Positions 1-7,491 of a DNA stretch of 64,000 nt are shown piece by piece. Position numbers and translations under genes: made by a program. The notes under the pieces were generated by a model, which saw only the letters and a program-made list of their open reading frames with translations, had not been told where the DNA came from and did no database searches. Numbering within the stretch: the first letter of the stretch is position 1; every line of letters starts with the position of its first letter. Source of the DNA: a virus; IMG/VR virus record IMGVR_UViG_3300035088_000004, positions 1 to 64,000 of that record; one strand, 5' to 3'.

Positions 1-1157
1 GCAAGGGGTTTATGGCCGGTGTCGGAGCACCATTCGCGATAAGTCTCATACAACTTTTGCGCTTGTATTCGCTCGGTAGAATCGGCCTCGCAACGCTCCT
101 CAACAAACATCCTCGGAATATCATTGTTGATCCGATAGTGCTCAGTGGCGGCCTGAACCACGTCCGGGATCTCAAAGCGTCCACGTTCGAGAAGCCGTTG
201 CAGACCAACGCGCGCCCAGTTCAAGATCGCCATGCCGGATAGTTGGATTTCTTCTTTGATGCGCGGGTCGCGCTTGGCTTCTTCAATCGCCGGAAAGTGG
301 ACTAACTTCACGCGCCGGAATATCCCGGCCCCTTTGTCATCTACACGCGGTAATTCATTCATTGCCCATAGAATTTTGCACTGCGAGGCGAAGGTTACAG
401 GGTCACGGAACTTACGATCTATCGTGACGCGCTCGCCGGAGATAAGCGCATTGACTACATGAGCGGATTTAATGAAGTGGGCGGGTTGTTCGGTAGAGAT
501 GACAAGGGTTTTGCCGGGTAGGTTAGTTAAACCGAAGTTGCTAGTTTCAATATCGCTCAGCCCTAACACCCCGCATTGCGTGCCCAGCATCGACTCCAGA
601 CCGCTGATGAAGGTTGATTTGCCACCGCCAGGTGGACCGTAGAGCCAGACAGCGATCTCGTATTTTGTCAGTCCAGTGATTGCGTATCCGGCGAACTCTT
701 GTAAAAAGACGGCCACCTGCTCGCCTACAACATCCAGTAAGAACTTTAACCAGCAATCGGAAGTTGCGTCGGGATCATAAGCGAAGGGTAGCTTCACCGT
801 GCGATAATTCTCCGGCAAGTGCCCGCGACGTTCGCCAGTGAGAAAATCTAAGGTGCAGTCGTCGAATACCAGCAATCCCTTGTCCCGATCGAATTGATCG
901 TCACGGATGAATCGATGCGCTTTAATGAGATTGAAAAGTGAGTTGATAAGCCCGTTGTCAACTTTGACCGCGACCTTCCGCTGCGTCATCACTGACTCCT
1001 GGATCTCACGTCGAATCAGTAGCTCGGGAATAGTCGGCCAAACACCGTTATCGTACCTGCGCCACTCGCCCAGCCCGTAGATCGTGTTTGGGTAATCGGA
1101 CAGATACCGATCACGTAGACGGATCTGGCGCAAGTCCAGCTTTAGGGGTACAGGCAT
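1..1157 (-). CDS. Phage D5/P4-type helicase-primase (C-terminal part cut by window edge)
   Basis: Open frame on the minus strand from an ATG at 1157 that runs off the left edge, about 385 residues visible. It has a Walker A motif GPPGGGKST near residue 180, followed by segments typical of superfamily 3 helicases: a VISTEQ strand, an ILWAMNELPRVDD stretch and an arginine-containing IFRRVKLVHFP strand. The family unwinds DNA at the origin as a hexameric ring. The N-terminal portion looks like the D5_N helical region. No separate primase (Prim-Pol) domain is visible, so priming may be done by another protein. It lies directly behind a small HTH gene on the same strand and shares its promoter region. 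Several short plus-strand frames here are antisense shadows. Confidence 0.88.
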   Translation of the reverse strand, partial: MPVPLKLDLRQIRLRDRYLSDYPNTIYGLGEWRRYDNGVWPTIPELLIRREIQESVMTQRKVAVKVDNGLINSLFNLIKAHRFIRDDQFDRDKGLLVFDDCTLDFLTGERRGHLPENYRTVKLPFAYDPDATSDCWLKFLLDVVGEQVAVFLQEFAGYAITGLTKYEIAVWLYGPPGGGKSTFISGLESMLGTQCGVLGLSDIETSNFGLTNLPGKTLVISTEQPAHFIKSAHVVNALISGERVTIDRKFRDPVTFASQCKILWAMNELPRVDDKGAGIFRRVKLVHFPAIEEAKRDPRIKEEIQLSGMAILNWARVGLQRLLERGRFEIPDVVQAATEHYRINNDIPRMFVEERCEADSTERIQAQKLYETYREWCSDTGHKPL

Positions 1158-1166
1158 TGATTGCCG

Positions 1167-1361
1167 TTAGCTTTTCTTAAAGATTTTGGTTTCGATACCG
1201 TTGGTGCGCTTCTTGAACTTGCGCAGTTCTGTCTTTGGGATGCCGAGTCTGCCAAGGATCTTGGTGTACTGCACACGGTTCTGCTTAATAGCAATGTAAA
1301 CCGTCGCGTCCTGCACGCCCAGTCGCCGCGCAAACTCTTGTACTGTCAGGAAGTCTCCCAT
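1167..1361 (-). CDS. Excisionase/MerR-like HTH DNA-binding protein
   Basis: A 64-residue protein opening MGDFLTVQEFARRLGVQDAT, the pattern of helix-turn-helix proteins of the excisionase (HTH_17) type. A basic tail (KKRTNGIETKIFKK) follows. The ATG at 1361 is preferred over an in-frame GTG at 1379 because a good minus-strand promoter has its -10 at 1370-1375, only 8 nt before this ATG, and no Shine-Dalgarno sequence is present. The transcript would therefore be leaderless. It lies 9 nt upstream of the helicase-primase gene and probably forms an operon with it. A role as regulator or replication accessory protein is inferred. Confidence 0.7.
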   Translation of the reverse strand: MGDFLTVQEFARRLGVQDATVYIAIKQNRVQYTKILGRLGIPKTELRKFKKRTNGIETKIFKKS

Positions 1362-1369
1362 ACTCGCGG

Positions 1370-1441
1370 ATAGTAGCACTGGAAATAATTCTCAGTCAAG
1401 TTAAAATAAATGTTGACTTGAGTCAAAGTTGCTGCTAGACT
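1370..1441. promoter_or_regulatory. Divergent promoter region between HTH/primase and the plus-strand early operon
   Basis: Minus strand: TTGACT (complement of 1394-1399), 18-nt spacer, TACTAT (complement of 1370-1375). Plus strand: TTGACT (1413-1418), 17-nt spacer, TAGACT (1436-1441). The plus -35 box is one arm of an inverted repeat TTGACT-TG-AGTCAA (1413-1426), and a further AGTCAA is the minus -35 box, so one operator-binding protein could cover both promoters. CTGGAAATAATT at 1379-1390 nearly matches an element shared by the control regions at 34.27 and 61.77 kb. Confidence 0.65.
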
Positions 1442-1450
1442 GCGCTCACC

Positions 1451-1555
1451 TTGAAACGCGACGCAACATTAAGATTGACTGCCAAGGATAAGCAGGCTGC
1501 AAAAGCCGCGACGCTCGGTATCCACGGGACAGTTCAAGCGGATGGAACGCTTTGA
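1451..1555 (+). CDS. Small protein, first frame of the rightward transcript
   Basis: A 34-codon frame from a TTG at 1451, with a basic amphipathic product rich in Lys, Ala and Thr (KRDATLRLTAKDKQAAKAAT). The predicted plus promoter ends 9 nt before the TTG, so this would be a nearly leaderless message. The next frame (1562-1744) is in the same phase, separated only by one TGA and two codons. Function unknown; existence is moderately supported by position and composition. Confidence 0.35.
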   Translation: MKRDATLRLTAKDKQAAKAATLGIHGTVQADGTL

Positions 1556-1561
1556 ATCATC

Positions 1562-1744
1562 TTGACGGTAGTGCGGTCGCACTACGGGGATAGCTCAAAG
1601 CACCTGACGGATCGTGAGAAGATCTACCGTGCTGGGAACGCCATTGCGGATTGGGTTGGTCTAAGTAGCTGGATTGACATTCCGCTGATGCAGTACCCGG
1701 AACGGGTCGCGGAGTTTCATCGAATGACTCAAGAGGCGAGTTAG
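1562..1744 (+). CDS. Small hypothetical protein
   Basis: A 60-residue frame starting at TTG 1562, with a protein-like C-terminal half (REKIYRAGNAIADWVG, then WIDIPLMQYPERVAEFHRM). No recognised domain. It lacks a clear Shine-Dalgarno sequence and is in phase with the preceding 34-codon frame, so it may depend on re-initiation after, or read-through of, the TGA at 1553-1555. Confidence 0.45.
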   Translation: MTVVRSHYGDSSKHLTDREKIYRAGNAIADWVGLSSWIDIPLMQYPERVAEFHRMTQEAS

Positions 1745-1783
1745 CGCCAACGCTCACTATGAAACAGGATGGAGGATGTAGTA

Positions 1784-1963
1784 ATGGCAATCGATGATGC
1801 GCTTGATGTAGGTATCGACTGCGACGAATGTGGCGAGCACGAGAACGTCGATGTCAGTGGCTACGTACATGAGCAGTTGCGCAAGCGAGGCTGGAAGTTG
1901 AACACGTCAGAGGGCGACTTGTGTATGGGATGCGCCATGAAGCAGAAAGACGAGGACGACTAA
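1784..1963 (+). CDS. Small CxxC zinc-ribbon protein
   Basis: A 59-residue protein. The ATG at 1784 is chosen because GGAGG lies 8 nt upstream. It contains CDEC near the N-terminus and CMGC near the C-terminus, a likely four-cysteine zinc site, separated by a stretch resembling YVHEQLRKRGWK that recurs in other small proteins of this phage (for example 19777-20010). The C-terminus is acidic. Function unknown. Confidence 0.7.
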   Translation: MAIDDALDVGIDCDECGEHENVDVSGYVHEQLRKRGWKLNTSEGDLCMGCAMKQKDEDD

Positions 1964-2002
1964 CCAGCCGCTCACTCTAAACCCGATGGGAGGGATTGAA
2001 CG

Positions 2003-2842
2003 ATGAAACCGACAGAGAAATCACCGGCAATTGATCAGGCGCTTACTGACATCTTTGGCGTCGATCGCAAGGGAAGCATCGAGGCGGGGCAGTGTGTGTT
2101 CTGTCAAGCACCGCTAACCAACTTCCGCAACGCGATCTCAAAATGTGAGGCGGCAATCAGCGGGCAGTGTCAGAAGTGTCAGGATGAAGTGTTCGGATAC
2201 GATGAGCCTGATACGCCGCTGCTACCGCCACAGCCGACACGCCAGTTCTACACGCCAACCGACAACGACTTCGTAATCCAGCGACAGCAGATGATCTCCG
2301 GTCGTGGCTCCGCTGAATCCAGACGCTACCACAAATACCTTGGCAGGTCCGGTAAAACGTGGCTTGTAGCTGACCAGCCTAATGCGGCAGCGAATATTTA
2401 CGTCGAAGGTGGACCGAACAGTGACGGATTCGGTGGCTCGACGCTGACCTTCTCGCTGGTTGACGGTGGTGAAGTCAAGCTGAAAGGTCCGTGGCACGCG
2501 AACTCAGACAGCCTGTTTGCCGACACTGATATTGACGTGCGCGATCGACATTATACCTATGTCGTCATCGGTCGCCGCCGTGAGTCAGGCGAGCACTACG
2601 AGTCGATTATCGCCGATGTGTTGTATCGAGATGACGAGCCGCAGCTAGGGTCGTTCCATCGTGGAGATGAGTTGGCACGACAGTGGGCGCGAGAGATCGG
2701 CGCGCAAGTGTTCCTTTACTCCGAGAGCGAAGGCGGTTCATCACATGGTCCAGTACAACCTGACGCCGTGTTCTACTGGGAGCGGGATGAGAAAGCGACA
2801 ACCGACCTATCAGCCGCGCAGGATTCGATAGTGAGACGATGA
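2003..2842 (+). CDS. Hypothetical protein with N-terminal four-cysteine motif
   Basis: A 279-residue protein with GGGAGG 12 nt upstream of the ATG. CVFC and CQKC (about residues 33 and 55) form a probable zinc knuckle. The remainder is mixed alpha/beta, rich in acidic and aromatic residues, with no family I recognise. The spacer in front of the gene (AAACCCGATGGGAGG) resembles the spacers before 1784, 2870 and 3275, so this block may have grown by copying of a start-site module. Confidence 0.75.
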   Translation: MKPTEKSPAIDQALTDIFGVDRKGSIEAGQCVFCQAPLTNFRNAISKCEAAISGQCQKCQDEVFGYDEPDTPLLPPQPTRQFYTPTDNDFVIQRQQMISGRGSAESRRYHKYLGRSGKTWLVADQPNAAANIYVEGGPNSDGFGGSTLTFSLVDGGEVKLKGPWHANSDSLFADTDIDVRDRHYTYVVIGRRRESGEHYESIIADVLYRDDEPQLGSFHRGDELARQWAREIGAQVFLYSESEGGSSHGPVQPDAVFYWERDEKATTDLSAAQDSIVRR

Positions 2843-2869
2843 AACCGATGGAGGGATGGTGGTGATGGA

Positions 2870-3037
2870 ATGACCTATGAAGTAACGATAACGATAACCG
2901 TGCCGGATGTCGAAAGCGGCTCGGAAGATGATGCGATCAACTTCGTCACCGAGGCTATAGAAGACAGCTTCCTTCAGCAGGTTCAGTTTCGCAATGGACG
3001 GGCAACAGGCGGGAGTGTTGACGATGAAACTGTTTGA
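2870..3037 (+). CDS. Small acidic hypothetical protein
   Basis: A 55-codon frame starting at ATG 2870: MTYEVTITITVPDVESGSED, then an amphipathic helix (INFVTEAIEDSFLQQVQF). GGAGGG lies upstream (about 2850) with a second G-rich patch closer in. The 3' end overlaps the next gene by 14 nt. The beta-strand plus helix layout is typical of small phage early proteins. No function assigned. Confidence 0.6.
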   Translation: MTYEVTITITVPDVESGSEDDAINFVTEAIEDSFLQQVQFRNGRATGGSVDDETV

Positions 3038-3254
3038 GGTTCTGTACGACGGTGCTTCACGGCCTATCATCCAGACGCCGACCGGGCGCTGGTTAAGTCT
3101 AAGTCAGTTTGAGCATGGCCGCTGGCAACCATACGAGCGGGAAGATAGCGACTGCTGCACAATTGTTGAATCACTCAACTGGCTACTGGTCCACGCGCCG
3201 GAGATTATACGCGAGTGGGAAGTTGATGACGACGCACCAACGCCCACCAGTTGA
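3024..3254 (+). CDS. Hypothetical protein
   Basis: A 76-residue protein beginning MKLFEVLYDG at ATG 3024; an earlier in-frame ATG (2994) lies inside the preceding gene and is less likely. It is tryptophan-rich (GRWLSLSQFEHGRWQPYERE) and ends in an acidic stretch. It overlaps the end of the 55-residue gene upstream, which suggests coupled translation. No recognised domain. Confidence 0.65.
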   Translation: MKLFEVLYDGASRPIIQTPTGRWLSLSQFEHGRWQPYEREDSDCCTIVESLNWLLVHAPEIIREWEVDDDAPTPTS

Positions 3255-3274
3255 AACCGGGGGAGTGAAGGGGG

Positions 3275-3670
3275 ATGGACCAAATGGATGACGACGGGCT
3301 GACATTGAGCGATATGGCCGCTGACGACTCGTTAGCTTGGCACTCAGACCATCCCGTCTTCTGGCGCTGGTTTGGTTACTACTGGTTACAGATCCGGTAT
3401 TTCATCTGGCGTCGCGGCGGTTCGAAACTCTTTTGGTCCATTGGTAAACAACCACCTGCAAAGAAGTGGTGGATCAGGTGGTGCTATCCGGGTCACAGCG
3501 ATCCGTGTCAATCGTGTGGTTACAGTTGGGACTGGGGCGACAACGACGGATGGTTCAAGTGCGAGGGCGGCGGCGGCTATTCAGGCGGGGATTACACGGT
3601 CCACTGGTTCGAGGGCACACAAACCTGTCCACGCTGCCGGATGTCATGGTACTACTCGGATAGTGACTGA
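3275..3670 (+). CDS. Trp/Cys-rich zinc-binding-like protein
   Basis: A 131-residue protein with unusual composition: about a dozen tryptophans. It carries CQSCGYSWDW and, near the end, CPRCRMSWYY, so two CxxC knuckles are each followed by an aromatic cluster. A Gly-rich acidic loop lies between them. This looks like a zinc-ribbon fold, but I cannot name the family. GGGGG sits just upstream of the ATG. Confidence 0.7.
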   Translation: MDQMDDDGLTLSDMAADDSLAWHSDHPVFWRWFGYYWLQIRYFIWRRGGSKLFWSIGKQPPAKKWWIRWCYPGHSDPCQSCGYSWDWGDNDGWFKCEGGGGYSGGDYTVHWFEGTQTCPRCRMSWYYSDSD

Positions 3671-3707
3671 CCACCACCCACCACCAACGACTGAGGAGTG
3701 AAGAGAG

Positions 3708-3920
3708 ATGGCTGTCGTTACTGAACAGGGTAAGCATCTTGTGTTACTGGCTCTACGACTCAACTGGAAGCGTCAGACAGGATTGGAATTACGGCTTGAT
3801 CAGAACATTGGCGGCGTGATTATGTCGCTGGCCCACGTGGACGAACTGATAGCCGAGCTGATTAGTTGTCGTGACGTAATAGAGCGCGAGAATAAACGAC
3901 GGGAGGACTCAGACCGATGA
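3708..3920 (+). CDS. Hypothetical protein
   Basis: A 70-residue protein with GAGTGAAGAGAG in front of the ATG. The predicted fold is a short beta hairpin (KHLVLLALRLNWKRQT) followed by a C-terminal helix (HVDELIAELISCRDVIERENKRR). Its stop codon overlaps the next start (ATGA). Function unknown. Confidence 0.65.
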   Translation: MAVVTEQGKHLVLLALRLNWKRQTGLELRLDQNIGGVIMSLAHVDELIAELISCRDVIERENKRREDSDR

Positions 3921-4303
3921 CGACCTACGAGCTTGACGAGGTGGAACGGCGGGTGTTGGCCGGGGTGCGGGATGTTGGACGGGCGGTGTCAATCGCAACT
4001 CTCCGAGCCGCCATCCTCGACACCATCGACGCTGGTTGTCATCATCCCGATGGCATGTCGCATGAGTGGCGGTTTAACTCGGCGAATGAGGAGTTTGCCA
4101 ACCAGCAACGATGTGACTTTGTGGACCGAGTAGCTGAACGAGTGATCCAGTTGCAAGCGGAGCCGCTGTTGTACGACGCGGTGCTGCTGAGTAAGCTGAG
4201 CGACGCACAAGCTGAATACAACCGTGGCTACCGCGACGGGTGGGAGGATCGCGTGTTGGATGACGGGGAGATGCGACGGAAGGTGGAGGAGGGGGTGAGA
4301 TGA
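3917..4303 (+). CDS. Hypothetical protein
   Basis: A 128-residue, mostly helical, charged protein starting at an ATG that overlaps the previous stop and ending in an ATGA overlap with the next gene. A central motif YNRGYRDGWEDRV resembles short motifs in other phage early proteins. Operon position is the only functional clue. Confidence 0.65.
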   Translation: MTTYELDEVERRVLAGVRDVGRAVSIATLRAAILDTIDAGCHHPDGMSHEWRFNSANEEFANQQRCDFVDRVAERVIQLQAEPLLYDAVLLSKLSDAQAEYNRGYRDGWEDRVLDDGEMRRKVEEGVR

Positions 4304-4644
4304 ACAAACGAGTGAAGAAACTGTGGTTGAAGGCGCTGCGGAGTGGGAAGTATAAGCAAGGCCGACTGCAACTATGCCGATTAAACAATGATGGTAGTAA
4401 ACGTCATTGCTGTCTTGGTGTATTGGAAGAGGTGGCCGTCGAGCAAGGTATTATCGAATCTTACGAGTGCAGAAGGGCTACGTTGGACGACGATGTTGCA
4501 CGTTGGGCAGAACTGGTTGACGGTGACACAGTACGCGACGATCCAATACTCGGTAAAACAGATAGAGCAATGAAGGCCAGCCGTATGAACGATAGCGGTT
4601 ATTCGTTCCGTGCTATTGCAAGACGAATTGAGAAGTATCTATGA
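4300..4644 (+). CDS. Phage protein of the VKKLW-ALRSGKY family (paralogue of 34674-35000)
   Basis: A 114-residue protein opening MNKRVKKLWLKALRSGKYKQ, with a CCLGVLEE motif, a WAEL segment and a C-terminal LNDSG-like region (MNDSGYSFRAIARRIEKYL). This family is widespread in phages of unrelated hosts but has no assigned function. A diverged second copy is present at 34674-35000 with the same N-terminal signature, the same CCLGVLEE and the same end. The linker around position 40 differs in length. Confidence 0.8.
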   Translation: MNKRVKKLWLKALRSGKYKQGRLQLCRLNNDGSKRHCCLGVLEEVAVEQGIIESYECRRATLDDDVARWAELVDGDTVRDDPILGKTDRAMKASRMNDSGYSFRAIARRIEKYL

Positions 4645-4832
4645 CCACAACAACCGATAAACCTAACGACATGGTATCCAATCTCTTAGGATCATCCATG
4701 CTGGTTGCTTGTGTCCGTTGTGGATCGTCGGCGACTTACCGAGGGTCACCGGAGAAGATCAACGAAGCTGCCAAGGTATTCTACGAACTGCATGAACGGT
4801 GCTGGCAACGGCATAAATCAGATAAGGAATAA
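4641..4832 (+). CDS. Small zinc-binding-like protein
   Basis: A 63-residue protein starting in an ATGA overlap. It has CVRC followed by a GSSATYRGSPEKI turn and an HERCWQRH motif near the end, so Cys-Cys-Cys-His ligands are plausible. The Thr-rich MTTTTDK start resembles several other starts in the window. Function unknown. Confidence 0.65.
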   Translation: MTTTTDKPNDMVSNLLGSSMLVACVRCGSSATYRGSPEKINEAAKVFYELHERCWQRHKSDKE

Positions 4833-4837
4833 GTAAG

Positions 4838-5203
4838 ATGACCACTACACCACCACCCACCACCCCGCCGACGGTAGCGCATGATAGCGACGTTCCGACT
4901 CCGATAGTCCAGCGGTGGGAACTGAGTCAGAGCTACATGATGGAGTACGCGTCTAGCGGTGAATTCGTGCAGTACTCAGACTACCTTACGCTACATAGAA
5001 CTTACTGGAACTTGCTGATCGCTACGGGCAATGTAGCTATTGCTGCGGTAGGCAGTCAGTTCGTTGTTCCCGAGAGTGGGGTAAAAATGGACTGTATGAA
5101 TAAGGAGAGGCGGTCTGCGGCTATGACTCCGATGACGCATAATTCATCAACCTGTAGTTGCGAGATGTGCCGCTGGGCCGATGAGCCGATGAGAAGGCAA
5201 TAG
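4838..5203 (+). CDS. Hypothetical protein with Pro/Thr-rich N-terminus
   Basis: A 121-residue protein beginning MTTTPPPTTPPTV, with a start region close to that of 18994-19224. The middle (WELSQSYMMEYASSGEFVQY) is helical and the C-terminus has a CSCEMC cluster. No family recognised. The Pro/Thr tract may be a flexible leader, or a by-product of a duplicated translation start region. Confidence 0.6.
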   Translation: MTTTPPPTTPPTVAHDSDVPTPIVQRWELSQSYMMEYASSGEFVQYSDYLTLHRTYWNLLIATGNVAIAAVGSQFVVPESGVKMDCMNKERRSAAMTPMTHNSSTCSCEMCRWADEPMRRQ

Positions 5204-5214
5204 GAGCGGGGTTA

Positions 5215-5568
5215 ATGACGACTGATCAATTACGTGATGCGCTTAAAGCCGATGACTGGCGTATTGAAACCGAGGGCTACTCATGGAAACGGACAGGTGT
5301 TGGCTGGTGGGCGTGGAAGGTATTCGAAGGCTTTCCCGATTGTACCAGCAATGAGAAGCCGCCCCACGTTGCGATCCTACCGTGGGTTGTTACGAGTTCA
5401 GATCATACGTTTCGTTCAGTTCAATTCACCGTCACCGGAGAAGTGCGTGATCGCTGGGTAGAGTTTCAAGTTTACAGCGTGCAGTTGGATGAAACACTGG
5501 AAGTGCTCCCGTGTGCGGTAGCGATACTGAAAGCGGCTTGGAATGCCGCTGCGAAAGTTGAGGTTTAG
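5215..5568 (+). CDS. Hypothetical protein
   Basis: A 117-residue protein after GGAGCGGGG. It is rich in Trp and beta-strand-forming residues (SWKRTGVGWWAWKVFEGF) and ends in a short helix. It looks like a compact globular alpha/beta domain. No recognised family; the context is the early operon of small proteins. Confidence 0.65.
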   Translation: MTTDQLRDALKADDWRIETEGYSWKRTGVGWWAWKVFEGFPDCTSNEKPPHVAILPWVVTSSDHTFRSVQFTVTGEVRDRWVEFQVYSVQLDETLEVLPCAVAILKAAWNAAAKVEV

Positions 5569-5570
5569 TT

Positions 5571-6092
5571 GTGGCTGAAGAAGTGAAGGTGACTAGGATT
5601 TGGGGAGTTGGCGGCACTCAGCAGAGCCAAGGTCGCGAGCGTATTCGCCGTGCGTTACAGAAACTCCTTCCCGCTTATGACTTCACCGCCTTTCCTGTCC
5701 AGTCACTGCGGCCTTATCAACGAGACGGAGAATTACCTGCGTGGTCTATCGGAGCAAAGCGCAAAACAGACAATAAGTATTTTGATGTGTACTGTCACGA
5801 CACTATGAGCGACTGCTTCCTGTTTGGGTTGCAAGTGGCAACTGAGGCATGGGACTCAATTCAGATAACGGCAGCATGGCCGGAGCGGACTGCTATTGCC
5901 ATACGGGAGGATCACAACCCCAATGACGAAAGACAAGGCAACAGCAAATCGTCAGCGTTAGCGCCGATCAAGGTGTCTGCCGAAGAATGGTATGGCGGTG
6001 CGCCCAATCAACACTGTGATGAATGTCGGCGGCTTGGTATTTGTGCTTACCATCGTGATTATCCGCACAACATGGGATCGCGTAAGGACTGA
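5571..6092 (+). CDS. Hypothetical protein with C-terminal CxxC/His cluster
   Basis: A 173-residue protein from a GTG at 5571, two bases after the preceding stop. The C-terminal part contains HCDECRRLGICAYHRDYPH, a dense Cys/His group suited to zinc binding. The N-terminal half includes an IRRALQKLLPAYDFTAFPVQ segment of unknown fold. No function assigned. Confidence 0.65.
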   Translation: MAEEVKVTRIWGVGGTQQSQGRERIRRALQKLLPAYDFTAFPVQSLRPYQRDGELPAWSIGAKRKTDNKYFDVYCHDTMSDCFLFGLQVATEAWDSIQITAAWPERTAIAIREDHNPNDERQGNSKSSALAPIKVSAEEWYGGAPNQHCDECRRLGICAYHRDYPHNMGSRKD

Positions 6093-6102
6093 AGGTTAGA
6101 CC

Positions 6103-6375
6103 ATGAGTAAAGGAACCAGAGGGACGAATCGCTGCAAACAGATCGTTCGTGCTGGACATCGTTGTCCGCGCGCCGCCAAGCGTGATGGGTTCTGTGATGC
6201 CCACTGGCTAATGCGGTTTGGTCATCAATGGGAGACATCCGCGCTCATCTGCGCACGTTGCAATGAACACTGGCAACCGAGCACTCGAAGCACGTGCTTG
6301 CTCAGCCCCTACTTGGACCAGCCTCCCAGCGTCTACCCTGAGCGGATCAGAAACGGAGTAGCTGATGCTAAATGA
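6103..6375 (+). CDS. Zinc-finger-like protein
   Basis: A 90-residue basic protein. Its N-terminal CKQIVRAGHRCPRAAKRDGF followed by CDAHW matches the Cys/His spacing of short zinc modules often found on phage and mobile-element proteins. A second CARC...H lies downstream. Its end overlaps the next gene by 11 nt. Confidence 0.65.
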   Translation: MSKGTRGTNRCKQIVRAGHRCPRAAKRDGFCDAHWLMRFGHQWETSALICARCNEHWQPSTRSTCLLSPYLDQPPSVYPERIRNGVADAK

Positions 6376-6724
6376 ACAGGAAGTACAGGAGCGGTGGAGG
6401 CTGAAACGCACGCGACAGTGCGCAAAGTGTCCGTGGCGAAAGGATGTAAATCCGCGCGATATTCCGAACGGCTATTCGGAAACGAAACATCGCGGACTGC
6501 AATCCACCATCGCGCGCGATCCGCTGTTATCAATCATGGAGCCAACGCACGCAATGGCTTGCCATGAGACTCACGATGCGCATTGCGTAGGATGGATCGT
6601 TAACCAAATGGGACCGGGGAATAACATTGGCCTACGTATCCGGCTTGCCTCGTGTGCAAACGTTGGCGAAATCAAGTTAACAGGCGAGCAGCACATAACT
6701 TTCGCGGAGACGCTACCGAGATGA
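6365..6724 (+). CDS. DUF6283-like phage protein
   Basis: A 119-residue protein with CAKCPWRKD, IPNGY, a KHRGLQSTIA segment, MACHETHDAHCVGW and NQMGPGNNIGLR. This order of conserved Cys, His and Asn motifs matches the DUF6283 family as I know it, common in actinophages and other environmental phages and of unknown function. The conserved Cys and His residues suggest a metal site. It ends in an ATGA overlap with the next gene. Confidence 0.75.
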   Translation: MLNEQEVQERWRLKRTRQCAKCPWRKDVNPRDIPNGYSETKHRGLQSTIARDPLLSIMEPTHAMACHETHDAHCVGWIVNQMGPGNNIGLRIRLASCANVGEIKLTGEQHITFAETLPR

Positions 6725-7074
6725 AGACCACCGAACAACTAAACGAATTGTTGAGTGTGGCTGAGGGTGCCGCAAAGTTACGACCGGGGCCGTGGTCCGT
6801 ATGGGATAGCTGCTCGTGGCGGCGAATCGGAACCACCGCGCCGTATGCAGACGGCGACGTGATTTGTCCGGTTACGCAAAGAGACGGACACCCCGACCTG
6901 TTAGCAGAGCGCGAAGTATTGGACCACGTTGCCGCCTTTGATCCAACTACATGTGCAGAGCTGGTACGGGAGGTAATGCGGCTAAGTCGCGAACTAAATA
7001 TAGCAAAGGACTTCATTCTTGAGCATCACGGTGCGGAACCGCCACTTGAGCGCGACGCGGAGGAGCAACCATGA
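6721..7074 (+). CDS. Hypothetical protein
   Basis: A 117-residue protein starting at ATG 6721, which overlaps the previous stop (ATGA); longer in-frame extensions lie inside the upstream gene. Motifs include LRPGPWSVWDS and a helical HVAAFDPTTCAELVREVMRL. The segment A-FDP-T-LV-EV is shared with phage proteins annotated as ead/Ea22-like, but the match is too weak to name it. Confidence 0.6.
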   Translation: MKTTEQLNELLSVAEGAAKLRPGPWSVWDSCSWRRIGTTAPYADGDVICPVTQRDGHPDLLAEREVLDHVAAFDPTTCAELVREVMRLSRELNIAKDFILEHHGAEPPLERDAEEQP

Positions 7075-7268
7075 CAACTTCATTAGAGCGACAAGGATTC
7101 GCTGTGACGCCGCCGGTACTGCGCGGCAGCGGACCGCAAATGGAAGACTACCGCAATTGGGATGACTGGTATTTCGCCCGTCAGGTATGGGTCATGGAGC
7201 GTATGACGGGACAGGCTGATCTGCGCATGAAAGAAGCAACGGAGAAGGTGAGAATCAAGCGTGACTAA
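7071..7268 (+). CDS. Hypothetical protein
   Basis: A 65-residue protein starting at an ATG that overlaps the previous stop. Aromatic N-terminal half (MEDYRNWDDWYFARQVWVME), charged helical C-terminus. Its 3' end overlaps the GTG start of the next gene. No family recognised. Confidence 0.6.
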   Translation: MTTSLERQGFAVTPPVLRGSGPQMEDYRNWDDWYFARQVWVMERMTGQADLRMKEATEKVRIKRD

Positions 7269-7491
7269 CGAATCAGAAACGGAAGCAACGGGCAAGATGA
7301 TCCAGATTGAAGCGTTGGTTCTAAGTTGGGTTGACAACAGCATCGGAGAGGAAGAAGCAATTAAACAGATTGCCGAGGTTATCAATGCGCTGACTGCCGA
7401 AGAAGGCGATCTGATAGTTGGAGCGATTCCATTGCAGGCGTTACCAAACCCGCAACCCCGGCAGCAGGATGGCGAGGGAGAGAAATCGTGA
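7261..7491 (+). CDS. Acidic hypothetical protein
   Basis: A 76-residue protein from GTG 7261, strongly acidic and helical (VDNSIGEEEAIKQIAEVINA). Its stop overlaps the GTG start of the (GA)n-containing gene downstream. No recognised function. Confidence 0.55.
   Translation: MTNESETEATGKMIQIEALVLSWVDNSIGEEEAIKQIAEVINALTAEEGDLIVGAIPLQALPNPQPRQQDGEGEKS

Noticed and set aside
12-462. Two plus-strand 76-codon frames at the left edge
   Set aside because: They lie antisense to the helicase-primase, whose reading frame has clear motifs.
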